Of a stretch of DNA of 14,261 nucleotides, positions 1-6,442 are shown in pieces; positions within the stretch are counted from its first letter, which is position 1; each line of letters starts with the position of its first letter. Location: positions 1 through 14,261 of the forward strand of contig JAHZES010000037.1 in NCBI GenBank assembly GCA_019421725.1. The letters are read 5' to 3'. Position numbers and translations under genes: made by a program. The stretch comes from Clostridiales bacterium (GTDB taxonomy: Bacteria > Bacillota > Clostridia > Oscillospirales > Acutalibacteraceae). Under the pieces are notes generated by a model. It saw nothing but the letters and a program-made list of their open reading frames with translations, was not told where the DNA came from and ran no database searches.

Positions 1-676
1 CGATATTGAAAATGATATGACGCCGTCCCACGCCGATGGAAAGCGGAGTATCCTCTTCTCCCATCAGCTTGAGCACTTCGGAAAGCGTTTTCCCCGGGAC
101 CACAAAGCTGACCGGTTCGTCGCACTGTACCGGCTCTGTCCGCATTGCAAGGCGGCAGCCGTCCACGGCGACCAGGCGGATCCTTCCGTCTCCGATCTCA
201 AACAGTGTTCCCGTGTGGACCGGTTTCGCATCGCTGGTCGAAACGGCGAACAGCGTCTGACGGATCATGCTTTTCAGGGTGTTCTGCGGCAGCGTAACCG
301 AAACGCCGCCCGAAACGCTCGGAAGATCGGGGTATTCCGAGGCGGCGATGCCTATAATGGCGAATTCGGATTCCCCGCTGCGGATAACGGCGGAATATTT
401 TGCGTCCACCTCAATAGTCACTGTTTCGTCCGGCAGGGAACGGATAATGTCTCCGAAAAGCTTTGCACCAAAGATCACATCACCCTCTTCTGCTACGCTG
501 CCCTCCACAAACGTTGTGATCCCCAATTCAAGGTCGTAGCCGCAAAGAAAGATCCGATCGCCTTTTGCCTTTACAAGAATTCCCTCCAAAGCGGGAATTG
601 CCGATTTTGAGGATACCGCACGCGAAACATTCGACACTGCTGCCTGAAGAAGCTGCCGGTTGCACGTAAACTTCAT
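1..676 (-). CDS. dnaN: DNA polymerase III beta subunit (sliding clamp), 3' end outside window
   Basis: The minus strand is open from an ATG at 676-674 to the window edge (225 codons plus one base), so the gene is cut by the window rather than broken. The product begins MKFTCNRQLLQAAVSNVSRA and contains ALEGILVKAK, YDLELGI and AVDGCRLAMR, which are typical of the beta clamp. The usual length is about 366 residues, so domain 1 and most of domain 2 are present and domain 3 is missing. The clamp encircles DNA and tethers polymerase III. An excellent Shine-Dalgarno (GGAGG on the minus strand, 684-688) lies 7 bases before the start. It follows dnaA on the same strand and is probably cotranscribed with it; I see no strong promoter of its own, only a TATTAT (726-721) without a good -35. 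The start is well supported by both the ribosome binding site and the family N-terminus. Confidence 0.97.
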   Translation of the reverse strand, partial: MKFTCNRQLLQAAVSNVSRAVSSKSAIPALEGILVKAKGDRIFLCGYDLELGITTFVEGSVAEEGDVIFGAKLFGDIIRSLPDETVTIEVDAKYSAVIRSGESEFAIIGIAASEYPDLPSVSGGVSVTLPQNTLKSMIRQTLFAVSTSDAKPVHTGTLFEIGDGRIRLVAVDGCRLAMRTEPVQCDEPVSFVVPGKTLSEVLKLMGEEDTPLSIGVGRRHIIFNI

Positions 677-721
677 AAAAAGACCTCCGTTTCCGTTTTA
701 GGAAGAAAGAAAGAATATAAA

Positions 722-761
722 TAATAGATTTAGTATTAGGGGGCGTTTAAACTGTGGAAAA
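722..761. promoter_or_regulatory. Probable basal origin unwinding element: DnaA box, GC-rich spacer, DnaA-trios
   Basis: Read on the minus strand, a relaxed DnaA box TTTTCCACA (761-753) is followed by GTTTAAAC, a C-rich run (743-739) and then TAATACTAAATCTATTATTT. On the plus strand this gives in-register triplets TAA-TAG-ATT-TAG-TAT-TAG from 722 to 739. Three of the six are the preferred 5'-TAG-3' (3'-GAT-5') DnaA-trio. The order box, GC spacer, trios, AT-rich DNA is the arrangement described for the Bacillus subtilis unwinding region, where DnaA is loaded onto one strand. The placement about 50 bases before dnaN also fits. Function is inferred. Confidence 0.65.
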
Positions 762-865
762 TTGTAATACGGCTGATTATACTGCGGGTAAAACAGGATT
801 TTGGTTTTGTGGATTCGCTGTTGCGAAAGTGTGGAAAGGAAAGAGGATAAAAAAGTTATAAACCT

Positions 866-899
866 GAATGTTGAAAACTTTGTGGGGAATGTTGAAAAC
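866..899. repeat. Two 13-base direct repeats at a 21-bp period inside oriC
   Basis: GAATGTTGAAAAC occurs perfectly at 866-878 and 887-899, so the start-to-start distance is 21 bp, two helical turns, placing both on the same DNA face. Each contains TGTTGAAAA, one base away from the TGTGGAAAA boxes nearby. A copy with one mismatch (GAATGTTTAAAAC) lies upstream of dnaA at 2481-2493. The repeats may be degenerate DnaA boxes or a site for another origin-binding protein. Confidence 0.7.
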
Positions 900-942
900 A
901 TGTTTAGAAGTAAAGGATCCGAAAAGAGGCGCATTTTTTCCG

Positions 943-964
943 TTTTCCACGGATTTGTGGAAAA
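943..964. promoter_or_regulatory. Facing pair of DnaA boxes (inverted repeat)
   Basis: The arms TTTTCCAC (943-950) and GTGGAAAA (957-964) are perfect inverted repeats separated by 6 bases. Each arm is the core of a relaxed DnaA box (TTTTCCACG at 943-951 and TGTGGAAAA at 956-964). The pair lies about 70 bases beyond the dnaA stop. It could also form a weak hairpin in the dnaA transcript, but it is not GC-rich and lacks a clean T tract. Confidence 0.55.
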
Positions 965-1033
965 ACTGAAAACTTCTCCACTTTTCAGAACTCCTGTATA
1001 TAAGGAAAGAATATTCCTTTCAGAGGCTCAGTT

Positions 1034-2344
1034 TTACCGGTCCCGGATGTTTTTGATAATGTCCTCCACCGAGGCCTTGATTTTAGAATCCTGCTTCATC
1101 AGTCGCTCCACCTGCTGCAGAGCGTAAATGACAGTGGAGTGGTCGCGCCCTCCGAATTCCTCGCCGACGTCGGTAACAGGCATCTGCGTGATCTCACGCA
1201 CGCAATACATGGAGATCTGGCGCGCGCGTGAAATATTCGCCGCGCGTTTTTTGGAGCGGATGTCCTCCGCCGTTACGTTAAAGGTGCGGCTGACCTCTTC
1301 AATAATTTTGGAAACCGTAACGGGTGTGGGCTGGTCGTTATTGAGAATATCGCTGATGGCCTTTTGAGCCGTTGCGAGCGACGGGGCCTGATTTTCCAAA
1401 AGGTAATAGGCGCGCATTTTTTTGACGGCCCCCTCCAGCTCTCGGATGTTGTTTTTAAGCCGGGAGGCGATGTATTCGCAGACGACCTCGTTAAGGTCGA
1501 TGTTCAGCAGCTGCGCCTTGCGCTTAACGATGGCGATCCGCGTTTCAAAATCCGGCGGCTGAATATCGGCAAGAAGTCCGCTTTCAAACCGGGTGCGCAG
1601 ACGATCCTCCAAGGTCTGGATTTCTTTGGGCGGACGGTCCGATGTCAGAACGATCTGCTTTTTTTCCTGATACAGCGCATTAAAGGTATGGAAGAATTCT
1701 TCCTGCGTCTGTGTTTTACCGCCGATGAACTGGATATCATCCACCAGAAGCACGTCCGCCTGGCGGTAGCGCTGATGAAACGCCATGGTGGAGCCCTGAG
1801 CAATGGCGTCGATCAGCTCGTTGGTGAAATCGTCGCCCTTAATATAGATGATGTTCATTTTCGGATTGTTGCGGTGGATCTGGTCGCAAATAGCGTACAG
1901 AAGGTGCGTTTTGCCAAGACCGGAGTTTCCGTAGATCAGGAGAGGATTGTATTCACCGGACGGGTGGTTTGCGACCGCCTGCGACGCCGCATGCGCAAGC
2001 TTGTTGGAGGAGCCGACGATAAAGGTTTCAAACGTATATTCGTAATCGCTCCCGCCGGAAAGGATCCCGTTGATGACGGAATCTTTATTGGCGTTGTCAT
2101 CCGCCGTAATGATGCGCACCTTCAGCGGAGAGCCGAAGACCTCCTGAAACGCATCGCCCAGCCGGTCCATGTAAAAGTTTTCGACGGTTTGTTTGTGAAA
2201 GATGTTCGGAACGCAAAGTACGGCGGTCCCTGCCTCCATCTTTACCGGTTCGATCCGCGTGATCCAGGATTTATACGCGGTTTCGGTGAGCTGCTTCCGC
2301 AAATGCTCGCACACCAGCTCCCAGGCTTCCTGAAAAGATTCCAT
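1034..2344 (-). CDS. dnaA: Chromosomal replication initiator protein DnaA
   Basis: This 436-residue protein is the normal length for the family. Domain I (about 1-80, EAWELVCEHLRKQLT) is followed by a short linker and the AAA+ domain, with Walker A GNSGLGKTH at 139-147, Walker B LLVDDIQF at 199-206, sensor 1 LTSDR at 233-237 and the arginine-finger region RLRTRFESGL at 248-257. The C-terminal DNA-binding domain carries the DnaA signature GGRDHSTV at 398-405. DnaA binds DnaA boxes as an ATP-dependent oligomer and melts oriC. The start has an AGGGG-type ribosome binding site about 10 bases upstream. Transcription comes from a promoter at 2441-2469, giving a leader of about 90 bases, and dnaN follows on the same strand across the oriC spacer. 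No DnaA box is evident at its promoter, so autoregulation is not directly visible. Confidence 0.99.
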   Translation of the reverse strand: MESFQEAWELVCEHLRKQLTETAYKSWITRIEPVKMEAGTAVLCVPNIFHKQTVENFYMDRLGDAFQEVFGSPLKVRIITADDNANKDSVINGILSGGSDYEYTFETFIVGSSNKLAHAASQAVANHPSGEYNPLLIYGNSGLGKTHLLYAICDQIHRNNPKMNIIYIKGDDFTNELIDAIAQGSTMAFHQRYRQADVLLVDDIQFIGGKTQTQEEFFHTFNALYQEKKQIVLTSDRPPKEIQTLEDRLRTRFESGLLADIQPPDFETRIAIVKRKAQLLNIDLNEVVCEYIASRLKNNIRELEGAVKKMRAYYLLENQAPSLATAQKAISDILNNDQPTPVTVSKIIEEVSRTFNVTAEDIRSKKRAANISRARQISMYCVREITQMPVTDVGEEFGGRDHSTVIYALQQVERLMKQDSKIKASVEDIIKNIRDR

Positions 2345-2440
2345 CCTGCTTTACCCCTTTTTTCAAATTTCAAAAATCAGATCTGCGTAAAAGAGCCTGT
2401 CCCATCCATCAAGCGGGGACAAAATTCGATTCGTAAAAAT

Positions 2441-2469
2441 ATCATATCACAAAAACGGATTTTTGACAA
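2441..2469 (-). promoter_or_regulatory. dnaA promoter (sigma-A type)
   Basis: On the minus strand TTGTCA (2469-2464) and TATGAT (2446-2441) are separated by exactly 17 bases, each with one mismatch to consensus. Transcription would start near 2434 and give a leader of about 90 bases before the dnaA ATG. Confidence 0.75.
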
Positions 2470-2491
2470 ACTTTCAACACGAATGTTTAAA
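2463..2491 (+). promoter_or_regulatory. Possible opposing promoter sharing its -35 box with the dnaA promoter
   Basis: A perfect TTGACA (2463-2468) is followed 17 bases later by TTTAAA (2486-2491). The -35 box is almost the exact complement of the dnaA -35 box, so the two promoters would compete for the same bases. The -10 is weak and the next gene starts 350 bases away with its own promoter, so this is tentative. Confidence 0.3.
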
Positions 2492-2725
2492 ACCTGATTT
2501 TTCTCGGTTTTTCTATATATTTAGTGGAATTTTGAATAGTTTTAAAAAGAAAACTCCAAATATAGAACCGCAAAAGTTTTTGTCATTTTTTAAAAAGAAA
2601 AAAACAGCATCCTGCACAATTTCAGAAGCAAAATTTTGAACACGACAATTTTCGGGGTAAAGAAAGAAACATTTTTTGAATTTGATAAAATAAATTAAAA
2701 TTTTCACTTTTATTTGTAAAAAATA

Positions 2726-2754
2726 TTGACGTTCGTAGAAACGTGCTTTATTAT
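2726..2754 (+). promoter_or_regulatory. Promoter of the ABC-transporter cassette, with internal inverted repeat
   Basis: TTGACG (2726-2731) and TATTAT (2749-2754) are 17 bases apart, a good sigma-A match. The 5-base arms ACGTT (2729-2733) and AACGT (2740-2744) form an inverted repeat with 6-base spacing that overlaps the -35 and the spacer, as an operator might. The predicted leader is about 85 bases up to the first ATG at 2847. Confidence 0.65.
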
Positions 2755-2846
2755 AAGGGTAATAGAAGGATTATTGTCCTTGACAGTAAAATATTTCTTT
2801 CAACAGCGCGGGCGGTTGGAGAAAAAAATAAAGGAGGTCAAAAACA

Positions 2847-2960
2847 ATGAAAAAGAAAAATGTATCCCGAAAAATCATTTCCCTGATGATGGTTCTGTTC
2901 CTTTTCATGGTATTTTGTTCCTCGGCATTGGCGTATATTTACAGAAGGAAGGGTGGTTGA
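2847..2960 (+). CDS. Small secreted or membrane peptide, 37 residues
   Basis: This ORF has the strongest ribosome binding site in the cassette (AAGGAGGT, 2831-2838, 8 bases before the ATG) and is the first gene after the promoter. The product starts MKKKNVSRK (basic), continues with about 20 hydrophobic residues (10-29), and has an Ala-Leu-Ala before Tyr30, a textbook signal peptidase I site. Cleavage would release YIYRRKGG, a cationic octapeptide; if uncleaved, the protein is a single-helix membrane peptide. Its TGA overlaps the TTG start of the lipoprotein gene (TTGA, 2957-2960), which suggests translational coupling. I do not recognise a family. It could be a signalling peptide, a small toxin or bacteriocin cleared by the transporter, a transporter subunit, or only a leader ORF that sets lipoprotein translation. 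Evidence for translation is good; the function is unknown. Confidence 0.7.
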   Translation: MKKKNVSRKIISLMMVLFLFMVFCSSALAYIYRRKGG

Positions 2961-4111
2961 ACCGTTTGAAAAAAGCAAATTTCGCAGCAGCGCTGCTGGC
3001 CTGCAGTATGGTTTGTTCCCTTTCGGCCTGCATGGCGACGACGGGAAAAGAAATATATCAAAACAAGCTGCTGTACTCCATTGACGTAGCAGGGATGTAT
3101 GCTCCGGAAGAAGCGGCTGCTTACCGGGCAGAGAACTGGGAGCCTTCGGAAAAGTTCCTCTGTGATACGCTGCTGAAAAACGGTTGCGAGCGCGCCGCGG
3201 TGGCTCCCGGAGTATCGTATACAAAGGCATTTCCTTCCGGACAGATTCAGGAATGCTTGAATATTCTGGACGGGGGAAAAGAATTTTACGGAAAAGAAGC
3301 AGGACGGATCGGTTTTCAGTATTTTTACAATGCCGATGAAAAAATGGCCGAGGAAATGGAAAAGGTAGAAAATATCCTTACTGTTTATCCTCGCGATCAG
3401 TATCTTTTAGAAAACAGCGACGCGGGGAAATCCTTTTCCTTCGCTTCCATTGACGAGGAGTTGGATAAGCTGGATACGCTGTTTCAGGCGCTCGGGCTGG
3501 GGGAGATGGAATGCTCCATCGCCATTGCAATGAACCCGGAGAGTCTGCACAAGATTCGCGCGGGCTTAGAGCAGGGGGAGTTCGGTCAGGAGGAATACCG
3601 TTTTTATGAAGAAGGCTTTTACCTGTTTCAGTTCCGGCGAATGGTAAACGAAACAAAAAGCGCGTGGAACGAGAATCCTTTTTTTGGAAACATAATTCCG
3701 GACGGCTACGATTCCTTCGTCGGTACGGATATCATTACGGTGATCACCGGAAGAGACGGTACGATTTCTCTTGAGGTTTACGGTTTTCCGAAAATTTCTG
3801 ACGTAATCGAGGAAAAAAGCGTTGTTCCTGCGGCGGAAGCGATCCGTGCGGTGGAAAAAATTTGCATGGAAAAGCTTGGCGGCGAAGTACAAAAAGAGGT
3901 CGTTTCCGGCGAATTCTGTTACGTCAATGTCAAAGATGAAAAATCTTTCGTCAAAAGGCTGCAGCCCTGCTGGAATTTCAGCGTCAGAATAACGGAATCG
4001 TTTGAGGATCAGAATGGGGAAAAAAGAGAGGATGTTCATTATTATGCGTTCTTTGTCAACGCGCTGAACGGCAAGCTGATCGAAACCGACAAAGAACTCC
4101 TCTCGCCATGA
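2957..4111 (+). CDS. Lipoprotein associated with the ABC transporter
   Basis: The predicted 384-residue product starts at TTG (2957), preceded by GGAAGGGTGG and overlapping the stop of the upstream small ORF. The N-terminus is a short lipoprotein signal: two lysines, a hydrophobic stretch and the lipobox Leu22-Ser23-Ala24-Cys25, after which the mature protein would be lipidated and held on the outer face of the membrane. The frame stays open further upstream to 2726 but has no credible start there and would put the signal internally. The mature part is soluble, rich in Glu and Lys, and near its end (about 340-380) has a segment ending FFVNALNGKLIETD, reminiscent of PepSY-like or YcdB-type folds; this is a weak impression. 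I do not recognise a named family. Position suggests a substrate-capturing partner of the permeases, comparable to LanI immunity lipoproteins. The next gene starts 11 bases after the stop. Confidence 0.85.
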   Translation: MNRLKKANFAAALLACSMVCSLSACMATTGKEIYQNKLLYSIDVAGMYAPEEAAAYRAENWEPSEKFLCDTLLKNGCERAAVAPGVSYTKAFPSGQIQECLNILDGGKEFYGKEAGRIGFQYFYNADEKMAEEMEKVENILTVYPRDQYLLENSDAGKSFSFASIDEELDKLDTLFQALGLGEMECSIAIAMNPESLHKIRAGLEQGEFGQEEYRFYEEGFYLFQFRRMVNETKSAWNENPFFGNIIPDGYDSFVGTDIITVITGRDGTISLEVYGFPKISDVIEEKSVVPAAEAIRAVEKICMEKLGGEVQKEVVSGEFCYVNVKDEKSFVKRLQPCWNFSVRITESFEDQNGEKREDVHYYAFFVNALNGKLIETDKELLSP

Positions 4112-4122
4112 GGAGGGTAAAA

Positions 4123-4896
4123 ATGAAAAAGACAGGTGCGCTGCGCGCAAGCTTCCGGCGCGCTTTTTTTTCGCCGGCGTTTTTTCTTGCCCCGGTCGGG
4201 CTGGCGGTTTTTATGCTGGGGGAAGTTCTGTTGTTAAAAAGGAAGGCGGACAATGCGTTTTTGGCCTATAGCTTTGCGTTTTCTACCGGAAGCGTAAATG
4301 ACATGATTTACAAGACACTGCCGCTGTTCCCGTTTGCGCTCAGCTACGCGGAGGATGTGTACTCCGGCGCGATCCCGTTCTGGAGCGTTCGCTGCGGGGT
4401 TCGCCGCTACGTCCGCAGCGTCTGGGTAACGGCGGCGGTAACAGGCTTTTTAACGGTGTTTTTGGGCCTTATGCTGTTTGATACGGTTATTTTTACAACA
4501 ATGACGGTTCCTGAACCGGTGGAAAACCAAAATCTGTTCGGAAATTTTTTAAAATATGGCAGCCCTGTGCCCTATCTTCTGGTGGACGGTTTTTATAAGG
4601 CGCTTTCCGGCGCAATGACGGCCTGCATGGCCGTCTGGTTTTCGTCGATGATCCCGGACAGGCTCGCAACGATCGTATCCCCCGTTATAGTGGATTTTTT
4701 TTATGAGTGGGTCGTCTCTTTATCGGGGATCCCCTTCTACAGGCTTAATCTGGTGGACGGGCTCATGGTCGAGGGCGGCGGCGAGCTGAGGTGGCTCTGG
4801 ACGATTTTGGCCAAGCTGGCGACGGCGTTGGCGCTCTGCACGGCGCTGGGTCTTCTGGCGGAGCACAACGCAAAAAGGAGGCAGAAAAATGAGTAG
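4123..4896 (+). CDS. ABC-2-type transporter permease, first subunit
   Basis: The 257-residue membrane protein has about six hydrophobic segments (roughly residues 15-37, 50-65, 85-115, 145-175, 180-200 and 220-245), as in ABC-2-type permeases. The start chosen is ATG 4123, six bases after a perfect AGGAGG (4111-4116). An earlier in-frame ATG at 4108, overlapping the lipoprotein stop, would add five residues and lacks its own ribosome binding site. Basic segments such as RCGVRRYVRSVW between helices would face the cytoplasm. It lies between the lipoprotein and a second permease of similar length, matching two-permease exporters such as LanE/LanG or BcrB-like systems. The stop overlaps the next start by 8 bases. 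The specific substrate is not visible. Confidence 0.85.
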   Translation: MKKTGALRASFRRAFFSPAFFLAPVGLAVFMLGEVLLLKRKADNAFLAYSFAFSTGSVNDMIYKTLPLFPFALSYAEDVYSGAIPFWSVRCGVRRYVRSVWVTAAVTGFLTVFLGLMLFDTVIFTTMTVPEPVENQNLFGNFLKYGSPVPYLLVDGFYKALSGAMTACMAVWFSSMIPDRLATIVSPVIVDFFYEWVVSLSGIPFYRLNLVDGLMVEGGGELRWLWTILAKLATALALCTALGLLAEHNAKRRQKNE

Positions 4897-5752
4897 CATC
4901 CAAACGGAATTTCTCTGCGTCCGCAGCAATATCTGCAAATGGTGGAGCAAATCGCTGATCTATGTGGTCGCGGCGATCGTGCTGATCTGTTGCTTCTGGA
5001 ATTTGTCGTGGATCAACAGCTTCTGTTCTGCGTCGGGGATGAGGATATCTCTCTGGATCGTTCCGTTTGTCCTGAGCAGCATGAAATCCATTTACGGCTT
5101 TTTAACCGTTCTTTTGTTCAGCACGGCGCCGTTTTTGGAAAACGACGCTCCGTTTGTCATCGTCCGCACGGGTAAGGCGGCGTGGATCAAGGGTCAGCTT
5201 TTGTACATCGCCGTGGCTTCGCTGCTGCTGACGCTTTTTATCGTCTGCAGCGCGTGGCTCGTGATCCTCCCCAGCATGGGCTTTGCTGCGGAATGGGGCA
5301 GCGTGATCGAGCTTTTGGCAAATTACCCGAACGAGATTCTGAAGTACGGGCTGACCGACGGCTGGGGATTTTTCTCTCTTTCGGTCGTCAACAACGCGTC
5401 TCCGCTTTCCGCCAGCCTGCTTACCATTTTTTTAATGTGGCTGAACGGTGTTTTTTCCGGCGTGCTGATCCTTTCCTTCAACGTGCTGGTCAAGCCGGGC
5501 ATCGGCGTGGTGGCGGCGGGGGTTTTGCTGTTCGTTTCGGCCTTTTCGGTTTACCTGGCCCCGATATTCGTCGGGCCGATTATGAATTATTTTACGGTTT
5601 ACAGCTGGAGCTCCATTATCGTCATCTCGCCTTTTTACTCGGAAGGCCCCAATCTGTTTTATGTGGTCGGGGTCCAGGGCTTTTTGATTCTGATGCTTTC
5701 GGTTTTTTCGGTCATCTCGTTCTGCCGCAGGGATATCGTTTTCCGGCGATAG
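4889..5752 (+). CDS. ABC-2-type transporter permease, second subunit
   Basis: The 287-residue protein has about six predicted membrane helices: around 22-45, 58-78, 95-130 (LLYIAVASLLLTLFIVCSAW), 170-195, 200-230 and 255-280. The segment FVIVRTGKAAWIKGQ just before the third helix is a basic cytoplasmic loop of the kind found in many Firmicute ABC-2 permeases. AGGAGG (4876-4881) lies 7 bases before the ATG and inside the end of the first permease gene, so the two are translationally linked. A TTTAC-rich C-terminal region ends in FCRRDIVFRR, a positive-inside tail. With the first permease it should form a heterodimeric channel energised by the ATPase encoded 35 bases downstream. Family assignment rests on topology and neighbours, since sequence conservation in these permeases is low. 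Confidence 0.85.
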   Translation: MSSIQTEFLCVRSNICKWWSKSLIYVVAAIVLICCFWNLSWINSFCSASGMRISLWIVPFVLSSMKSIYGFLTVLLFSTAPFLENDAPFVIVRTGKAAWIKGQLLYIAVASLLLTLFIVCSAWLVILPSMGFAAEWGSVIELLANYPNEILKYGLTDGWGFFSLSVVNNASPLSASLLTIFLMWLNGVFSGVLILSFNVLVKPGIGVVAAGVLLFVSAFSVYLAPIFVGPIMNYFTVYSWSSIIVISPFYSEGPNLFYVVGVQGFLILMLSVFSVISFCRRDIVFRR

Positions 5753-5787
5753 AAAAGAGGTACGACGCATTCGAAAGGGGGATTTTT

Positions 5788-6441
5788 ATGGCAGAAAATA
5801 TTGTGGAGGTCGATCAGCTGGTCAAGCAGTTTAAAACGGTTACGGCGCTCGACCATGTTTCGGTCTCGTTTGAAAAGGGAAAGATCCATGGCATAATCGG
5901 ACGGAACGGCAGCGGAAAAACGGTGCTGTTCAAATGCATCTGCGGCTTTATGCAGCCCACCGAGGGAACCGTTCTGGTGGAGGGGAGGCCGGTGGAGCCC
6001 TCCGCCGCGCAGAACATCGGGATCATCATTGAAGACCCGGGCTTTATTCCGTCGATAAGCGCGTTTAAAAATCTGAAGCTTCTGGCGTCGATCAGGCGCG
6101 TCGTCTCCGACGACGAGATCCGCGCCGTGATCGCCCGGGTCGGGCTGGACCCCGAAAGCAAAAAGCACGTCGGCAAATTCTCGCTTGGGATGCGCCACCG
6201 GCTGGGCATTGCGCAGGCAATTATGGAAAAGCCGCCGCTGCTGCTGCTGGACGAGCCGATGAACGGGCTGGACAAACACGGCGTGGAAAACATCCGCGCC
6301 CTGCTGCTGGAGCTGTGCCGGAAGGACGGGATCACCATTCTGATGTCGTCTCATTATGCGGAGGACATTGAGGCGCTGTGCGACACCGTCTGCGAAATGG
6401 ACTGCGGCGTGCTGACGCCGCTGCGCGGCTTTGAAAAATAA
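5788..6441 (+). CDS. ABC transporter ATP-binding protein (BcrA/LanF-like)
   Basis: The 217-residue product is a single nucleotide-binding domain: Walker A GRNGSGKT at 38-45, signature FSLGMRHRLG at 131-140, Walker B LLLLDEP at 151-157 with catalytic Glu156, D-loop GLD at 160-162 and switch His189. The Q-loop position holds Glu82 (IIIEDPGF), the E-loop variant reported for LanF immunity ATPases and also seen in BcrA-like proteins. It is short, lacking the extra C-terminal domain of NatA/CcmA-type proteins. The start is ATG 5788 with AAAGGGGG (5774-5781) 6 bases before it. The same frame stays open upstream across the second permease gene, but that is out of frame with the permease and not a fusion. 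It would energise the two permeases to export or expel a hydrophobic or peptide substrate. Confidence 0.95.
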   Translation: MAENIVEVDQLVKQFKTVTALDHVSVSFEKGKIHGIIGRNGSGKTVLFKCICGFMQPTEGTVLVEGRPVEPSAAQNIGIIIEDPGFIPSISAFKNLKLLASIRRVVSDDEIRAVIARVGLDPESKKHVGKFSLGMRHRLGIAQAIMEKPPLLLLDEPMNGLDKHGVENIRALLLELCRKDGITILMSSHYAEDIEALCDTVCEMDCGVLTPLRGFEK

Positions 6442-6442
6442 A

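Larger units (their letters stand above)
677..1033. other. oriC: oriC: dnaA-dnaN spacer with DnaA-box cluster
   Basis: These 357 bases lie between the dnaA stop and the dnaN start and contain no gene. Against the relaxed DnaA box TTWTNCACA (complement TGTGNAWAA), exact matches are seen at 753-761 and 956-964. One-mismatch sites are at 830-838 and 943-951, and weaker ones at 808-816, 881-889 and 974-982. Two copies of GAATGTTGAAAAC sit at 866-878 and 887-899. An AT-rich segment (about 701-738) adjoins dnaN. The dnaA-dnaN spacer is the classic site of helix unwinding in Bacillota. The assignment as origin is an inference from box density and gene context, supported by divergent transcription away from this region. 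Confidence 0.85.
2345..2846. other. AT-rich divergent intergenic region between dnaA and the ABC cassette
   Basis: These 502 bases hold the dnaA promoter (2441-2469), a possible opposing promoter (2463-2491) and the cassette promoter (2726-2754). The part from about 2500 to 2725 is very AT-rich with many A and T runs, including the 14-mer TTTTAAAAAGAAAA twice (2540-2553 and 2588-2601). I found no good DnaA boxes here, in contrast to the dnaA-dnaN spacer. It could be an accessory part of a bipartite origin or a curved upstream promoter element. No convincing gene is present before 2847. Confidence 0.6.

Noticed and set aside
943..964. Inverted DnaA boxes as the dnaA transcription terminator
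   Set aside because: The stem is AT-rich and dnaN follows on the same strand, so an origin element is the simpler reading.
1364..2497. Plus-strand open frame of 377 codons antisense to dnaA
   Set aside because: It covers most of the certain dnaA gene, lacks a ribosome binding site and has no recognisable domain.
2513..2707. Minus-strand 64-codon ORF in the AT-rich region
   Set aside because: Its Phe/Lys/Ile-rich composition follows from the AT bias, and no ribosome binding site or family resemblance is seen.
2345..2725. A second DnaA-box cluster upstream of dnaA
   Set aside because: Scanning both strands by eye found only sites with two or more mismatches to the relaxed box.
2726..2956. 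N-terminal extension of the lipoprotein up to 2726
   Set aside because: It would begin inside the promoter -35 box, has no ribosome binding site and would bury the lipobox signal internally; TTG 2957 fits much better.
2847..4111. The small ORF and the lipoprotein as one gene split by a frameshift
   Set aside because: Each part has its own complete export signal and start context, and the TTGA overlap is a normal coupling arrangement.
5182..6441. A 419-codon reading of the ATPase with an extra N-terminal domain
   Set aside because: The upstream part lies in the wrong frame of the second permease gene; ATG 5788 has a good ribosome binding site and the family N-terminus.
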